Assembly: GCF_004784465.1 (NCBI RefSeq)
Contig: NZ_SRRU01000004.1
Span: forward strand, 434,001 to 498,000
Reading direction: 5' to 3'
From: Streptomyces griseoluteus
GTDB lineage: Bacteria; Actinomycetota; Actinomycetes; Streptomycetales; Streptomycetaceae
Length of the DNA: 64,000 nt
A program made the position numbers and the translations under genes. Positions 1-7,921 of the stretch are shown here, piece after piece. Every line of letters starts with the position of its first letter. Position 1 is the stretch's first letter. A model generated the notes under the pieces. It did no database searches and was not told the DNA's origin. It saw nothing but the letters and a program-made list of their open reading frames with translations.

Positions 1-666
1 CGCGTCGCCGCACGCCTGCACCGGGCGATCATCGCCGAGCCCGGGCCCATGGACGGCCCCACCGCACACATCACCGGGCACAAGGGCCGGGCATCCGCAC
101 GAGGCCTCGCGCCGGCCCCGACCGGACCACGATCGACGCACGTCCCCCGGTATGCCGTGGCATTCGGCCTCATGCGACTTGGACTCCTCACCCCGGACAC
201 CGGACTGATCGGACAGGCCGAAGGCGACAACGCCTTCACCGCCGCCGACCTCGGCAGCGACACCGCATCCGCCTACTGCGCGCACGACGCGCACCGCATC
301 CCCACCGAGGACACCGCACAGAACTTCTCCTTCAGTCCCGCCGCCAGCCTCCGCATCCAGCAGACGGTCAAGGACTCACCCTCCATCGCCCCGCAACTGA
401 GGCGCTCCCGGACCCCCGCGATGCTGATGATCGCCGCGTGCTCCTCCCAGGTCCGTCAATGGGCGACCGTCGCGCTTGCCAATGACCCCGCCATCCAGCG
501 CACGCAGTACATGCCTGGAGTCGGACACCACATGTGGAACGGCCTCGACGACAACAACGACCGGGCTGTCGCCGTCATCACCGCGTTCCTTCAGGGCAAG
601 CCGGCCCCCCTGCCGAACTACCCGGCCCGCGACGAGATCCCTACCTTCCTGCGCGACCACAAATGA
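1..666 (+). CDS. Partial alpha/beta hydrolase, C-terminal part
   Basis: The frame is open from the first base and ends in TGA at 664-666, so the gene starts upstream of the window. The visible C-terminal half has the layout of an alpha/beta hydrolase: a strand before the acid residue (RTPAMLMIAA), a helix, and then YMPGVGHHMWNGLDD. The GHH would carry the catalytic histidine. The nucleophile elbow lies outside the window or is not recognisable. A methionine at base 49 is internal to the open frame and is not needed as a start. The substrate cannot be inferred. The family call rests on the C-terminal motif order only. Confidence 0.6.
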   Translation, partial: RVAARLHRAIIAEPGPMDGPTAHITGHKGRASARGLAPAPTGPRSTHVPRYAVAFGLMRLGLLTPDTGLIGQAEGDNAFTAADLGSDTASAYCAHDAHRIPTEDTAQNFSFSPAASLRIQQTVKDSPSIAPQLRRSRTPAMLMIAACSSQVRQWATVALANDPAIQRTQYMPGVGHHMWNGLDDNNDRAVAVITAFLQGKPAPLPNYPARDEIPTFLRDHK

Positions 667-907
667 AGACGTTGCCGCCCGGCACCGGCAATGGGGGGCG
701 AAACCTCGAAGCCGCCTGGGCCCTGCGCGAACTACAGCCAAGGACGAGCTCTTGGTCCGGAAAAGGGCCCGATTCCATGTCGCCGCACCCCATGTGGCCC
801 CGCCCCAGTCCCCTAGTGACCCGGCTCACACCCCCGCATGTCACACCCCCGCCACCGCGCCCGTCGTAACCGTGAATCCACCGGCACCGACCCACAGGAG
901 CGCACCC

Positions 908-1379
908 ATGACCGCCCGCCTCAACCCCTTCGCCATCCCCGCCACCGCGAAGATCATCAAGCACATCAACGCGGCCGGACAGGTGGTCTCGGACTCCACC
1001 CTCCCCGCCGCCACCCAGGAGCTGGTGAAGATCCGCGCCAGCCAGATCAACGGCTGCGGCTTCTGCCTCGACATGCACACCAAGGAGGCCGCGCAGGCGG
1101 GCGAGACCCAGCTCCGGCTGAACATGGTCGCCGCCTGGCGCGAGGCTTGTCTTCACCGACGCCGAGCGCGCCGCCCTCGAACTGGCCGAGCAGGGCACCC
1201 GCCTCGCCGACACCCCGGGCGCCGTCACCGACGAGGCGTGGGCGAACGCGGCCAAGCACTACGACGAGGACCAGCTCGCGGCCCTGGTCTTCCTGATCGG
1301 CCTCATCAACGCCTACAACCGCATGAACGTCATGATCCGCATGCCCGCCGGCGACTACCAGGCCGGCCAGCCGGCCTGA
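908..1379 (+). pseudogene. AhpD-like carboxymuconolactone decarboxylase family protein, frameshifted
   Basis: The protein begins MTARLNPFAIPATAK and contains the peroxidase motif E38, C50-x2-C53, H57 (INGCGFCLDMHTK), typical of AhpD-like alkylhydroperoxidases that use a CxxC pair to reduce peroxides. The frame breaks after WREA near 1147-1148, and the family-like continuation (VFTDAERAALELAEQG to a TGA at 1377-1379) lies one frame further. Removing a single T from the TT at 1147-1148 restores a continuous protein of about 156 aa, the usual family length. A GGAG-type ribosome site precedes the ATG. Either the gene is a recent pseudogene or the base is a sequencing error. Confidence 0.8.
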
Positions 1380-1492
1380 GCCGGACCCGGGCCGGGACCT
1401 CCTGGGGCATCCGGAGGCGAGACGGCGTGTGCGCCCCACCGCGTGCACGCCCCTCGCTTATCGTCGGCCAAACACCGACATCCGGAGTGAAA

Positions 1493-2530
1493 ATGGGAAA
1501 AACGGATGAGCTGGTGGGAGTGGTCGACAGGGCGGCGACGGTCGTCACCCCCACCGCTCCACCGGCCCGCCCCAGCCCCGTACGCCCCCTGCTCGCCCTC
1601 ACCGCCGCCGCGGCCGTCGGGATCACGGTGCTGCTGCTCGCCCGCGCCGGCGTGCTCGACCGGCCCGCCGTACAGGCGTGGCGCACGGTCTGCCTGGCGA
1701 TCACCGTGCAGGCGCTGCCGTTCCTGATCCTCGGCACCGTGCTGTCCGGCGCGATCAACGCGTTCGTCCCGGCCGACCTGTTCACCCGCGTGCTGCCCAA
1801 GCGGTCCGCGCTCGCCGTACCGGTCGCGGGGGTCGCGGGCGCGGTGCTGCCGGGGTGCGAGTGCGCGTCCGTACCGGTAGCCAACAGCCTGATCCGGCGG
1901 GGTGTCACCCCGGCCGCCGCCTTCGCCTTCCTGCTGTCCGCGCCCGCGATCAACCCGATCGTGCTCACCGCCACGGCGGTCGCCTTCCCCGGCAACCCCG
2001 CGATGGTCGCCGCCCGGCTGGTCGCCTCGCTGGCCACCGCCGCCGTGATGGGCTGGCTGTGGCTCTGCTTCGGCAAGGAGAAGTGGCTGCGCCCGGCCGT
2101 ACGGCACACCGGCCACCAGCACGGACACAGCCGCTGGGCCGAGTTCCGCCAGGGCTTCCAGCACGACTTCCTGCACGCCGGTGGCTTCCTGGTGCTCGGC
2201 GCGATGGCGGCGGCCACCTTCAACGTCGCCGTACCGCGCAGCGTGCTGGACGCCTTCTCCGGCTCGCCCTGGCTCTCCGTACTGTTCCTCGCCGGGCTCG
2301 CCGTCCTGCTCGCGGTCTGCTCGGAGGCGGACGCCTTTGTGGCGGCGTCACTCACAGGCTTCTCCCCCACAGCCCGGCTCGCCTTCATGGTGGTCGGCCC
2401 CATGGTGGACCTGAAACTGATCGCCCTTCAGGCGGGCACCTTCGGCCGCGCCTTCGCCGTACGGTTCTCCGCCGCGACCACGGTCGTCGCCGTCGCCGCC
2501 AGCGCCCTGATCGGAGGCGCGCTGCTGTGA
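1493..2530 (+). CDS. YraQ/ArsP_1-type permease (PF03773 family)
   Basis: This 345-aa integral membrane protein has about eight hydrophobic segments and the family hallmark near residues 118-155: a PGCECASVPVANSLIRRGV loop, then a hydrophobic stretch ending in SAPAINPIVL. Members are predicted permeases, and ArsP relatives export organoarsenicals. The substrate here is unknown. GGAG at 1484-1487 sits five bases before the ATG and fixes the start. A His-containing cytoplasmic loop (HTGHQHGHSRW) could bind metal. The stop codon overlaps the start of the next gene (GTGA), so the two are translationally coupled. The permease plus TIGR03943 pair is a recurring bacterial unit. Confidence 0.85.
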   Translation: MGKTDELVGVVDRAATVVTPTAPPARPSPVRPLLALTAAAAVGITVLLLARAGVLDRPAVQAWRTVCLAITVQALPFLILGTVLSGAINAFVPADLFTRVLPKRSALAVPVAGVAGAVLPGCECASVPVANSLIRRGVTPAAAFAFLLSAPAINPIVLTATAVAFPGNPAMVAARLVASLATAAVMGWLWLCFGKEKWLRPAVRHTGHQHGHSRWAEFRQGFQHDFLHAGGFLVLGAMAAATFNVAVPRSVLDAFSGSPWLSVLFLAGLAVLLAVCSEADAFVAASLTGFSPTARLAFMVVGPMVDLKLIALQAGTFGRAFAVRFSAATTVVAVAASALIGGALL

Positions 2531-3285
2531 GACGCCTCGCCCAGACCGCCCTGCTCGCCCTCATCGGCGCCGGCCTGCTGCACACGGCCCTCTTCACCGA
2601 CCTCTACCTGCGCTACGTCAAGGAGGGCCTGCGCCCCGCCCTGATCGCGTCCGGCGTCGCCCTGCTGCTCCTCGGCGCGGTGAACGCCTGCCTCGACCTG
2701 CGCGGAAACCGGGAGCCCCAAGAGGGGCACGACCACCACGAAGCCCACTCGCACGGCCACGACCACTCCACCGCCCCCAAGGTCGCCTGGCTCCTCGCCC
2801 TCCCCGCCCTCAGCCTCCTCCTCTACGCCCCGCCCGCCCTCGGCGCGTACACGGCGGCCCACTCCAACGGGAAACCGGTCGCCACCAGCCCGAAGGAGCG
2901 TTTCCCCGCCCTCCCCGCGACCTCCCCGCTCCCCCTGACCCTCACCGGCTTCACCCAGCGAGTCCAGCAGGACCCCACGCTGGCGATCAGGGGCAGGCAG
3001 GTCCAGCTCACCGGTTTCGTCACCCCGGCCGGGGCAGGCGGCGGCTGGTACCTGACCCGGATCATCTTCACCTGCTGCGCCGCCGACTCCCAGACCGTCA
3101 AGGTCCGCGTCCACGGCTCCGACGCCCCGCCCGCCAACACCTGGCTCGCGGTCACCGGCACCTGGCACCCCGCGGGCCGGCTCGGCACCAAGACCGCCGA
3201 GGCCGCGCTCGACGTCCGGGAGGTCCACCCCATCGCCCAGCCGGTCAACGCGTACACGGACGACCTCCCGCTGACCCCGTCGTAG
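2527..3285 (+). CDS. TIGR03943 family membrane protein (YcgQ-like permease partner)
   Basis: The 252-aa protein starts at a GTG that overlaps the permease stop by four bases. It has two N-terminal membrane helices (about residues 5-22 and 38-58), a strongly His-rich linker (HDHHEAHSHGHDHS), a third helix (about 82-100), and an extracytoplasmic domain with RIIFTCCAADSQTVKV. The double cysteine and histidines suggest metal contact. Proteins of this family are nearly always encoded beside a YraQ-type permease and are thought to form part of the same transporter. The substrate has not been established, and calling it a metal transporter is inference. Confidence 0.85.
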   Translation: MRRLAQTALLALIGAGLLHTALFTDLYLRYVKEGLRPALIASGVALLLLGAVNACLDLRGNREPQEGHDHHEAHSHGHDHSTAPKVAWLLALPALSLLLYAPPALGAYTAAHSNGKPVATSPKERFPALPATSPLPLTLTGFTQRVQQDPTLAIRGRQVQLTGFVTPAGAGGGWYLTRIIFTCCAADSQTVKVRVHGSDAPPANTWLAVTGTWHPAGRLGTKTAEAALDVREVHPIAQPVNAYTDDLPLTPS

Positions 3286-3345
3286 GCGCGACCACCGCGC
3301 TGCCCCGCGATACCCTGGTGACCGGCCGCGCCTCACCCGTGCGGC

Positions 3346-3411
3346 GCGGCGGTGGGGCTCGCCGTACCCGAACCGCGGCATCGGTGCCGCCAACAGTCCC
3401 TACTTGCGATG
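3346..3411 (+). ncRNA. Fluoride riboswitch (crcB RNA motif) candidate
   Basis: The leader contains GGTGGGGCTCGCC, then GAACCGC, a GGC...GCC hairpin, and CAACAGTCCCTACTT. This order follows the crcB motif: an initial GG-UG...CUCGCC helix, the AACCGC segment that forms the pseudoknot, and a terminal ..CUCCUAC-like segment. It lies about 50 bases upstream of a crcB start. A GCCCGC/GCGGGC hairpin (3418-3433) between it and the AGGAG ribosome site is a candidate expression platform. I recognised it by eye; a covariance-model search would decide. Confidence 0.7.
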
Positions 3412-3458
3412 GAGCGCGCCCGCCTGCGCGGGCCCCGGCGAGTAGGAGACGTACGCCC

Positions 3459-3935
3459 ATGACACGACCCACGACGAACGAACCCGTCGACCCGGACCTC
3501 GACCTGCGCTCTCCCGCCCAGTGGCAGGAGGCGTGGCGCGGTCAGGGCCCGGTCGTGGCGGTGGTCGCGGCCGGCGGCGCGATCGGGGCGACGGCCCGGT
3601 ACGCGGCGTCGCTGCTGTGGCCCGTGGCGAACCCCGGCTTCCCCTGGACCACCCTGCTGGTCAACGTGACCGGCTGCGCGGTCATCGGCGTCTTCATGGT
3701 GCTGATCAGCGAGGTGTGGACGGCGCACCGGCTGGTCCGGCCGTTCTTCGGGACGGGGGTGCTGGGGGGCTTCACCACGTTCTCCACGTACGCCGTCGAG
3801 ATCGAGCGGCTGGTGAACGCCGGTGAGGCGCGCACCGCCCTCGCCTATCTGGCCGCGACCCTGTTCGCGGCCCTCGGTTCGGTCGGACTCGCGGTCGCGC
3901 TCACGCGCCGCGTCCTGGCCCGGAGGCAGCGATGA
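3459..3935 (+). CDS. crcB: Fluoride channel CrcB/Fluc, first copy
   Basis: The 158-aa protein has a hydrophilic N-terminal extension of about 30 residues and then four membrane helices. Fluc landmarks are present: [13 protein letters not shown] at the start of helix 1, NVTGCAVIG with the pore-lining Asn, and [11 protein letters not shown] with the TTFST break in helix 3. Fluc dimers export fluoride passively and protect enolase and pyrophosphatase. Actinobacteria often encode two complementary subunits, as here. AGGAG at 3444-3448 supports the ATG. The stop overlaps the start of the DUF190 gene (ATGA). Confidence 0.93.
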   Translation: MTRPTTNEPVDPDLDLRSPAQWQEAWRGQGPVVAVVAAGGAIGATARYAASLLWPVANPGFPWTTLLVNVTGCAVIGVFMVLISEVWTAHRLVRPFFGTGVLGGFTTFSTYAVEIERLVNAGEARTALAYLAATLFAALGSVGLAVALTRRVLARRQR

Positions 3936-4321
3936 CCACGACACGCCTGACCGGCGACGCCCTCCGCGTGACGGTCTTCATCGGCGAGCACGACACCTAC
4001 CGCCACAAGCCGCTCTACAGCGAGATCGTGCACCGCGCGCACGCGGCCGGTCTCGCGGGTGCCAGCGTGTTCCGGGGCATCGAGGGTTTCGGCGCGTCCT
4101 CCCTGATCCACACCGCCCGGCTGCTCTCCCTGAACGAGGAACTGCCGGTGGCGATCGTCATCGTCGACACCCCGGAGCGGGTACGGGCGTTCCTGCCGCA
4201 GCTGGACGAGCTGGTGGAGTCGGGGCTGGTGATCCTGGACGACTGCGAGGTCATCCGCTACGCCGGCAGCCGCTCGGGCCGCCACTCCCGGCGTCACTCG
4301 GGCAAGGAGAAGAAAGCGTGA
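3932..4321 (+). CDS. DUF190 domain protein of the fluoride operon
   Basis: The 129-aa soluble protein fits DUF190 (PF02641), a PII-like ferredoxin-fold family: [19 protein letters not shown], then [15 protein letters not shown] and [21 protein letters not shown]. It lies between two crcB genes with four-base stop/start overlaps on both sides, so it should be made in step with the channel subunits. DUF190 proteins often accompany crcB. A regulatory or sensing role is plausible but unproven. The last 20 residues are basic and His-rich. Confidence 0.9.
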   Translation: MTTTRLTGDALRVTVFIGEHDTYRHKPLYSEIVHRAHAAGLAGASVFRGIEGFGASSLIHTARLLSLNEELPVAIVIVDTPERVRAFLPQLDELVESGLVILDDCEVIRYAGSRSGRHSRRHSGKEKKA

Positions 4322-4692
4322 ACTGGCTCCTCGTGATCATCGGCGGCATGGCCGGAGCCCCGCTGCGCTACCTCACCGACCGCGCCGTCCAGAAACGCCA
4401 CGACGCCGTCTTCCCCTGGGGCACCTTCACGGTCAACGTCCTCGGCTGCTTCATCCTCGGCCTCCTGACCGGCGCGGTCGCGGCGGGCGCCGCCTCCTCC
4501 CACACCCAACTCCTCATAGGCACCGGCCTGTGCGGCGCCCTCACCACGTACTCCACCTTCTCCTACGAGACTCTCCGCCTCACCGAGGACGGCGCCCGCT
4601 TCTTGGCGGTGGCCAACGTGGTGGCAAGCGTGGTGGCGGGCCTGGGAGCGGCTTTCGCGGGCACGGCGTGCGCAGAGGCGATCTGGGCTTGA
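4318..4692 (+). CDS. crcB: Fluoride channel CrcB/Fluc, second copy
   Basis: This shorter Fluc subunit (124 aa) has [25 protein letters not shown] and [12 protein letters not shown] in the expected places. It lacks the N-terminal extension of the first copy and carries TTYSTF where the first has TTFSTY. The divergence fits two complementary subunits. The GTG start overlaps the DUF190 stop (GTGA). It is the last membrane gene of the fluoride operon. Confidence 0.93.
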   Translation: MNWLLVIIGGMAGAPLRYLTDRAVQKRHDAVFPWGTFTVNVLGCFILGLLTGAVAAGAASSHTQLLIGTGLCGALTTYSTFSYETLRLTEDGARFLAVANVVASVVAGLGAAFAGTACAEAIWA

Positions 4693-4739
4693 TGTCGTCT
4701 CGTACGATGCCCGCCGACCCCCTCGCAGGAGATGCCCCC

Positions 4740-5135
4740 GTGCCCCCTGAGGCCTGGCCCACCCACCTCGTCAACCCCCAGGGCCTGAGGGCGGTTTACG
4801 GCGCCGAGCCCCCACCCCTCACCGCCGTACGCCTCCGGCAGGTCACCCTCCACGAGGACGGGCCCGCCCTCACGCTCCGCCTCGACCTGCCGTACCCCGC
4901 CGACCCGCCCCGGAAATGGGCGGCGCAGGGCTTCGACACCGTGCAGACCGAGCTGGCGTTCACCGGCCTGAGCGCCCTCACCCTGTACGGCTTCGGCACC
5001 GAGATCACGGCGGACGTCACCCTCACGGCGGCCGGGGACGGAGTCGCCGTACACGTCACCGCCCCCGAGACCACCGTCGAAGCGGTCGCCCGGACCGTCC
5101 ACCTGGCGGCGCTGAGGGCCTACGCCCAGGAGTGA
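4740..5135 (+). CDS. Imm50-like immunity family protein
   Basis: The 131-aa protein resembles the immunity protein 50 family in its pattern: an N-terminal region with NPQGLRAVYG, alternating beta strands (VRLRQVTLHEDGPALTLRLD), a PPRKWAAQGFDTVQTEL element and LTLYGFGTEITADVTL. I chose the GTG at 4740 because AGGAGA lies seven to eight bases upstream. An in-frame ATG at 4692, overlapping the crcB stop, would add 16 residues. Imm50 proteins neutralise polymorphic toxins, but no toxin is adjacent, so this is an orphan immunity gene or a relative with another job. Confidence 0.6.
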   Translation: MPPEAWPTHLVNPQGLRAVYGAEPPPLTAVRLRQVTLHEDGPALTLRLDLPYPADPPRKWAAQGFDTVQTELAFTGLSALTLYGFGTEITADVTLTAAGDGVAVHVTAPETTVEAVARTVHLAALRAYAQE

Positions 5136-5161
5136 TGTTCGCGCCCGGACGACCCAGCCCG

Positions 5162-6451
5162 TCAGCGCGGCGTGTCGTCGGGTGCGAGTGCGTTCTCCCG
5201 CAGGTTCGTCTCCCTGCGCAGTGTTCGGGTGAACCATGCGCCGTAGCGGTTCCCCAGGAAGGGGGCAGAGGCTCCGTGGAGGATGACGCTCAGGCCGACG
5301 GTCACGGCGACGACCCCGCTCACCAGGGTTCCCCCGGGCAGGTGTTCCTCGGACGCGAGCAGGCCGAACACGAGGGAGGCGAGCCCGCGCGGACCGAACC
5401 AGCCGATGTATGCCACGGAGGTGGCGCGCAGCCCGGTGCCGATCAGCGCGAGAGCGACCGGCAGCATCCGGACGACGGTGAGGCTGAGCACCGCGTAGGC
5501 GACCATCCGCCACGTCAGGTGCTGGAGCGTCGGTCCGAGGATGACGGCGCCGAAGACGAGGAAGCTCAGCGAGGCGAGCAGGAGGCCGAGTCGTTCGGTG
5601 AACGTCGTGCTGTGCACGGGATCGGAGTCCTCGGGACACAGGTCCGGACCGGCGGGTGCACGCCGCAGGTGGACGCCGAAGGCCAGGCCGGCGGCCCAGG
5701 AACCGATGAAGCCGCTTCCCTCGCCCATGAGGCACAGCGCGTAGGCGACGGCCGGAACGGCGAGGACCATCAACTGCCGCCAGTCGGAGGTGCTCCACCC
5801 CCTGCTCAGCGACCAGCGCAGCAGACCCGCCCCGGCCCAGCCGGCCGCGATGCCGATCGCGCTGCTCAGTAGCAGCGCCCGCAGGAACGTCTCGGCCACG
5901 CCCGGATGACCGTGGCCCTCACCGGCCGCCGCGAGTGCCAGCACGAAGAACGGAAGCGCCAGACCGTCGTTCAGACCGGACTCCACGGACAGGCCGCCGC
6001 GGATCAGCGGCGGCACCCGCTCGTTGGAGAAAGCCTGCTGCCCGAGCGCGGCGTCCGTCGGCGCGAGGATGACGGCGGCGAGGGCCAGCTCCCACACACC
6101 CAGGCCGGGCAGCAGGGGCCAGGCCGCCAGCCACCCCAGAGCCATCGTGGCCGGCAGTCCCACCACGAGCAGCCGCAGCGGCAGGAACTCCTCCCGGCGC
6201 AGGTCCCGGACCCTGATCGCGGCCGCGTCCGCGAACAGCAGGAGCACCAGCGCACTCTCCAGCAGCGTCCGGGTGACCTCGGGGTCCTTCGCACGGTCCA
6301 GCACATCCAGGCCCAGCGGGCCGATCGCCACACCCACGAGCATGAACACCAACGGTCCCGAGAGCACCGTGGTCGACAGCCGCCGCGAGAGCATCGCGTA
6401 ACCGACGACCACACACCCGGCGGCCACGACGGCCCAGCCGTTCATCCGCAC
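5162..6451 (-). CDS. CPA1-type cation:proton antiporter
   Basis: This 429-aa membrane protein has about 12 hydrophobic segments. It carries AVILAPTDAALGQQ and GGLSVESGLNDGLALPF, the latter with the Asn-Asp pair that marks electroneutral CPA1 (NhaP-like) exchangers of Na+ or K+ for H+. A short soluble C-terminal tail follows the last helix. A second Met two codons downstream (MNGW) is an alternative start. The gene is convergent with the fluoride/Imm50 group and diverges from the toxin locus. The ion preference cannot be read from the sequence. Confidence 0.88.
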   Translation of the reverse strand: MRMNGWAVVAAGCVVVGYAMLSRRLSTTVLSGPLVFMLVGVAIGPLGLDVLDRAKDPEVTRTLLESALVLLLFADAAAIRVRDLRREEFLPLRLLVVGLPATMALGWLAAWPLLPGLGVWELALAAVILAPTDAALGQQAFSNERVPPLIRGGLSVESGLNDGLALPFFVLALAAAGEGHGHPGVAETFLRALLLSSAIGIAAGWAGAGLLRWSLSRGWSTSDWRQLMVLAVPAVAYALCLMGEGSGFIGSWAAGLAFGVHLRRAPAGPDLCPEDSDPVHSTTFTERLGLLLASLSFLVFGAVILGPTLQHLTWRMVAYAVLSLTVVRMLPVALALIGTGLRATSVAYIGWFGPRGLASLVFGLLASEEHLPGGTLVSGVVAVTVGLSVILHGASAPFLGNRYGAWFTRTLRRETNLRENALAPDDTPR

Positions 6452-6821
6452 TCCTCACGCCGGGCAATCATCGCCGGGGCGGCTGCGTCACGCAGGGACA
6501 CAGTTCCTGACCCTACGTCACCCGCGGTCGGGCGCTACGGAAGCCTTGGGCCGAACCCGCCCGGCCCGGCTCGGTCGGCCCAACGAGAGGTGACCGAGCC
6601 GGGTCGAGCGGAGTGGTTCCACGCCGGTACTGGCAAGGGCGCGCCGCGGACCGCCTTCCTCGCGGGTGCGTCGGGGAAGGCACCCGCGCCGCGCGTCGAC
6701 CGTGGCGCGGGCCCTGACGTCCCGCCGGGCACGGTTCCCGGCGATCGCCGCATCCCGCGTGTGACAAGGGTGTGACGGGTATGAACTTGTTCGCTCTCGT
6801 CGCAGTCGTGATGATGGCGGC
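6452..6821. promoter_or_regulatory. Divergent intergenic region between antiporter and toxin locus
   Basis: These 370 bases separate two divergent genes. No credible ORF is present. Direct GTGTGAC repeats (GTGTGACAAGG and GGTGTGACGG) lie near 6759-6778 with TTGTTC close behind, so the region 40-60 bases before the SseB-like start probably carries its promoter. No ribosome site stands out for that gene. Confidence 0.35.
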
Positions 6822-7274
6822 ATGTCTGAGAACGGGGACCGGATAACGAGTTCGGGCATCGGGCCCGCGCAGGCGGCTGAAGCGGCGGCCCGGAAACGGG
6901 AGTTCGCCGGGCTGTTGGGGGAGTTCCGCCGTACTCCCGTTCTCGTGCCGCGGGGCGGTGATCCGGGCGGCGAACAGGCGCTGCTGACCGCCGACTTCAA
7001 CGGCATCCGCTTCATCCTGGCCTTCTCCGACGAGCAGGCGCTCGCCCGGTACGCCACCGCGCGGGGGGAGTCGGCTCGGGAGTGGACGTATCAACGCGTG
7101 CTGGGCGCTCGCCTGTTGGACGTGGCCGTGCCCGCCGCGGGCGTGCCGTGCGGGGTGGCGCTGGACTGCGCGGACGGTTCGGACGGAGTGGTGTTCCCGC
7201 CGGTGGCGGGCATCGTGCCGGACGGCGCGGCGGTGGACCTGGACGACGAGGCGCGGCACGGGGGTGCGGTATGA
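6822..7274 (+). CDS. SseB-like N-terminal domain protein
   Basis: The 150-aa protein fits the SseB family: an Ala-rich first helix, LLGEFRRTPVLVP, GIRFILAFSDEQALARYATARG, and a C-terminal stretch with VPCGVALDCADGSDGVVFPP. In Streptomyces, SseB-like proteins often sit at ESX/WXG100-associated loci. This gene overlaps the next by four bases (ATGA) and opens a three-gene operon ending in an RHS toxin. It is likely an accessory or adaptor of that system, as inferred from context. Confidence 0.75.
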   Translation: MSENGDRITSSGIGPAQAAEAAARKREFAGLLGEFRRTPVLVPRGGDPGGEQALLTADFNGIRFILAFSDEQALARYATARGESAREWTYQRVLGARLLDVAVPAAGVPCGVALDCADGSDGVVFPPVAGIVPDGAAVDLDDEARHGGAV

Positions 7275-7921
7275 GCGGCGAGGGCGGGATGGATCTCCAG
7301 GCGCAGGGCCTGGAGGAGATCGCCAAGGGCCTGACGGAGGCGCTGGGCGAACTGGGCGAGCTGGGCATGGCCGGCCAGGCCGGCGCGGGCCGCGGCTTCT
7401 CCGGAATCGCCCTGTCGGGGCTGGAGTTGGGCCACGAGGGCCTCACCGGCGAGCTGAAGACGTTCTGCGAACGCTGGGAATGGGGCGTACGCGCCCTGAT
7501 CGCGGAGGGCAACGCCTTCGCGCAGAAGACCAACCTCTCGGCGGGCACGTACTACGAGACCGAGCAGTACCTCAAGGGCAGCGTGAAGGTCGTCGCGAAC
7601 TCGGCGGTGGGCAACCCGTACGCCTCCGAGGAGGACGTGGAGAAGATGGGCTGGGGGGACATCGCCAAGTCCGGCCGGACGGTGGACTACTCCCAGGAGT
7701 CGTTCGAGCAGGCGTGGGAGAACAGCAAGCAGGGCTGGAAGGACGCCGGCCGGGACGCGATGACCGCGCCCCTGATCGGCACGGTCCCCGTCACGCCGGA
7801 GAACCTGCACGGCGCGGTGGGCATGTCGGACAAGGAGTACGACCAGTTCCTCGACGACACCTTCGGCCCGTCCCCGGAAGCCCGCGCGAAGGCGGCCGAG
7901 CAGCAGGGCGGTGAGGGCTGA
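7271..7921 (+). CDS. WXG100/ESX-like protein upstream of RHS toxin
   Basis: The 216-aa protein is helical with no signal peptide. It contains FCERWEWGVRALIAEGNAFAQ, a W-x-W-G helix turn like WXG100-type secretion partners, followed by a helical region and an acidic tail. It is coupled to both neighbours by ATGA overlaps. Small helical proteins directly before a large YD-repeat protein commonly act in type VII export of that toxin. Partner or chaperone is therefore the best guess. I do not recognise a named family. Confidence 0.6.
   Translation: MSGEGGMDLQAQGLEEIAKGLTEALGELGELGMAGQAGAGRGFSGIALSGLELGHEGLTGELKTFCERWEWGVRALIAEGNAFAQKTNLSAGTYYETEQYLKGSVKVVANSAVGNPYASEEDVEKMGWGDIAKSGRTVDYSQESFEQAWENSKQGWKDAGRDAMTAPLIGTVPVTPENLHGAVGMSDKEYDQFLDDTFGPSPEARAKAAEQQGGEG

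Noticed and set aside
1486..1505. TGAAAATG near the permease start as a Zur box
   Set aside because: Only one half-site fits, and it overlaps the start codon. No palindrome is present.
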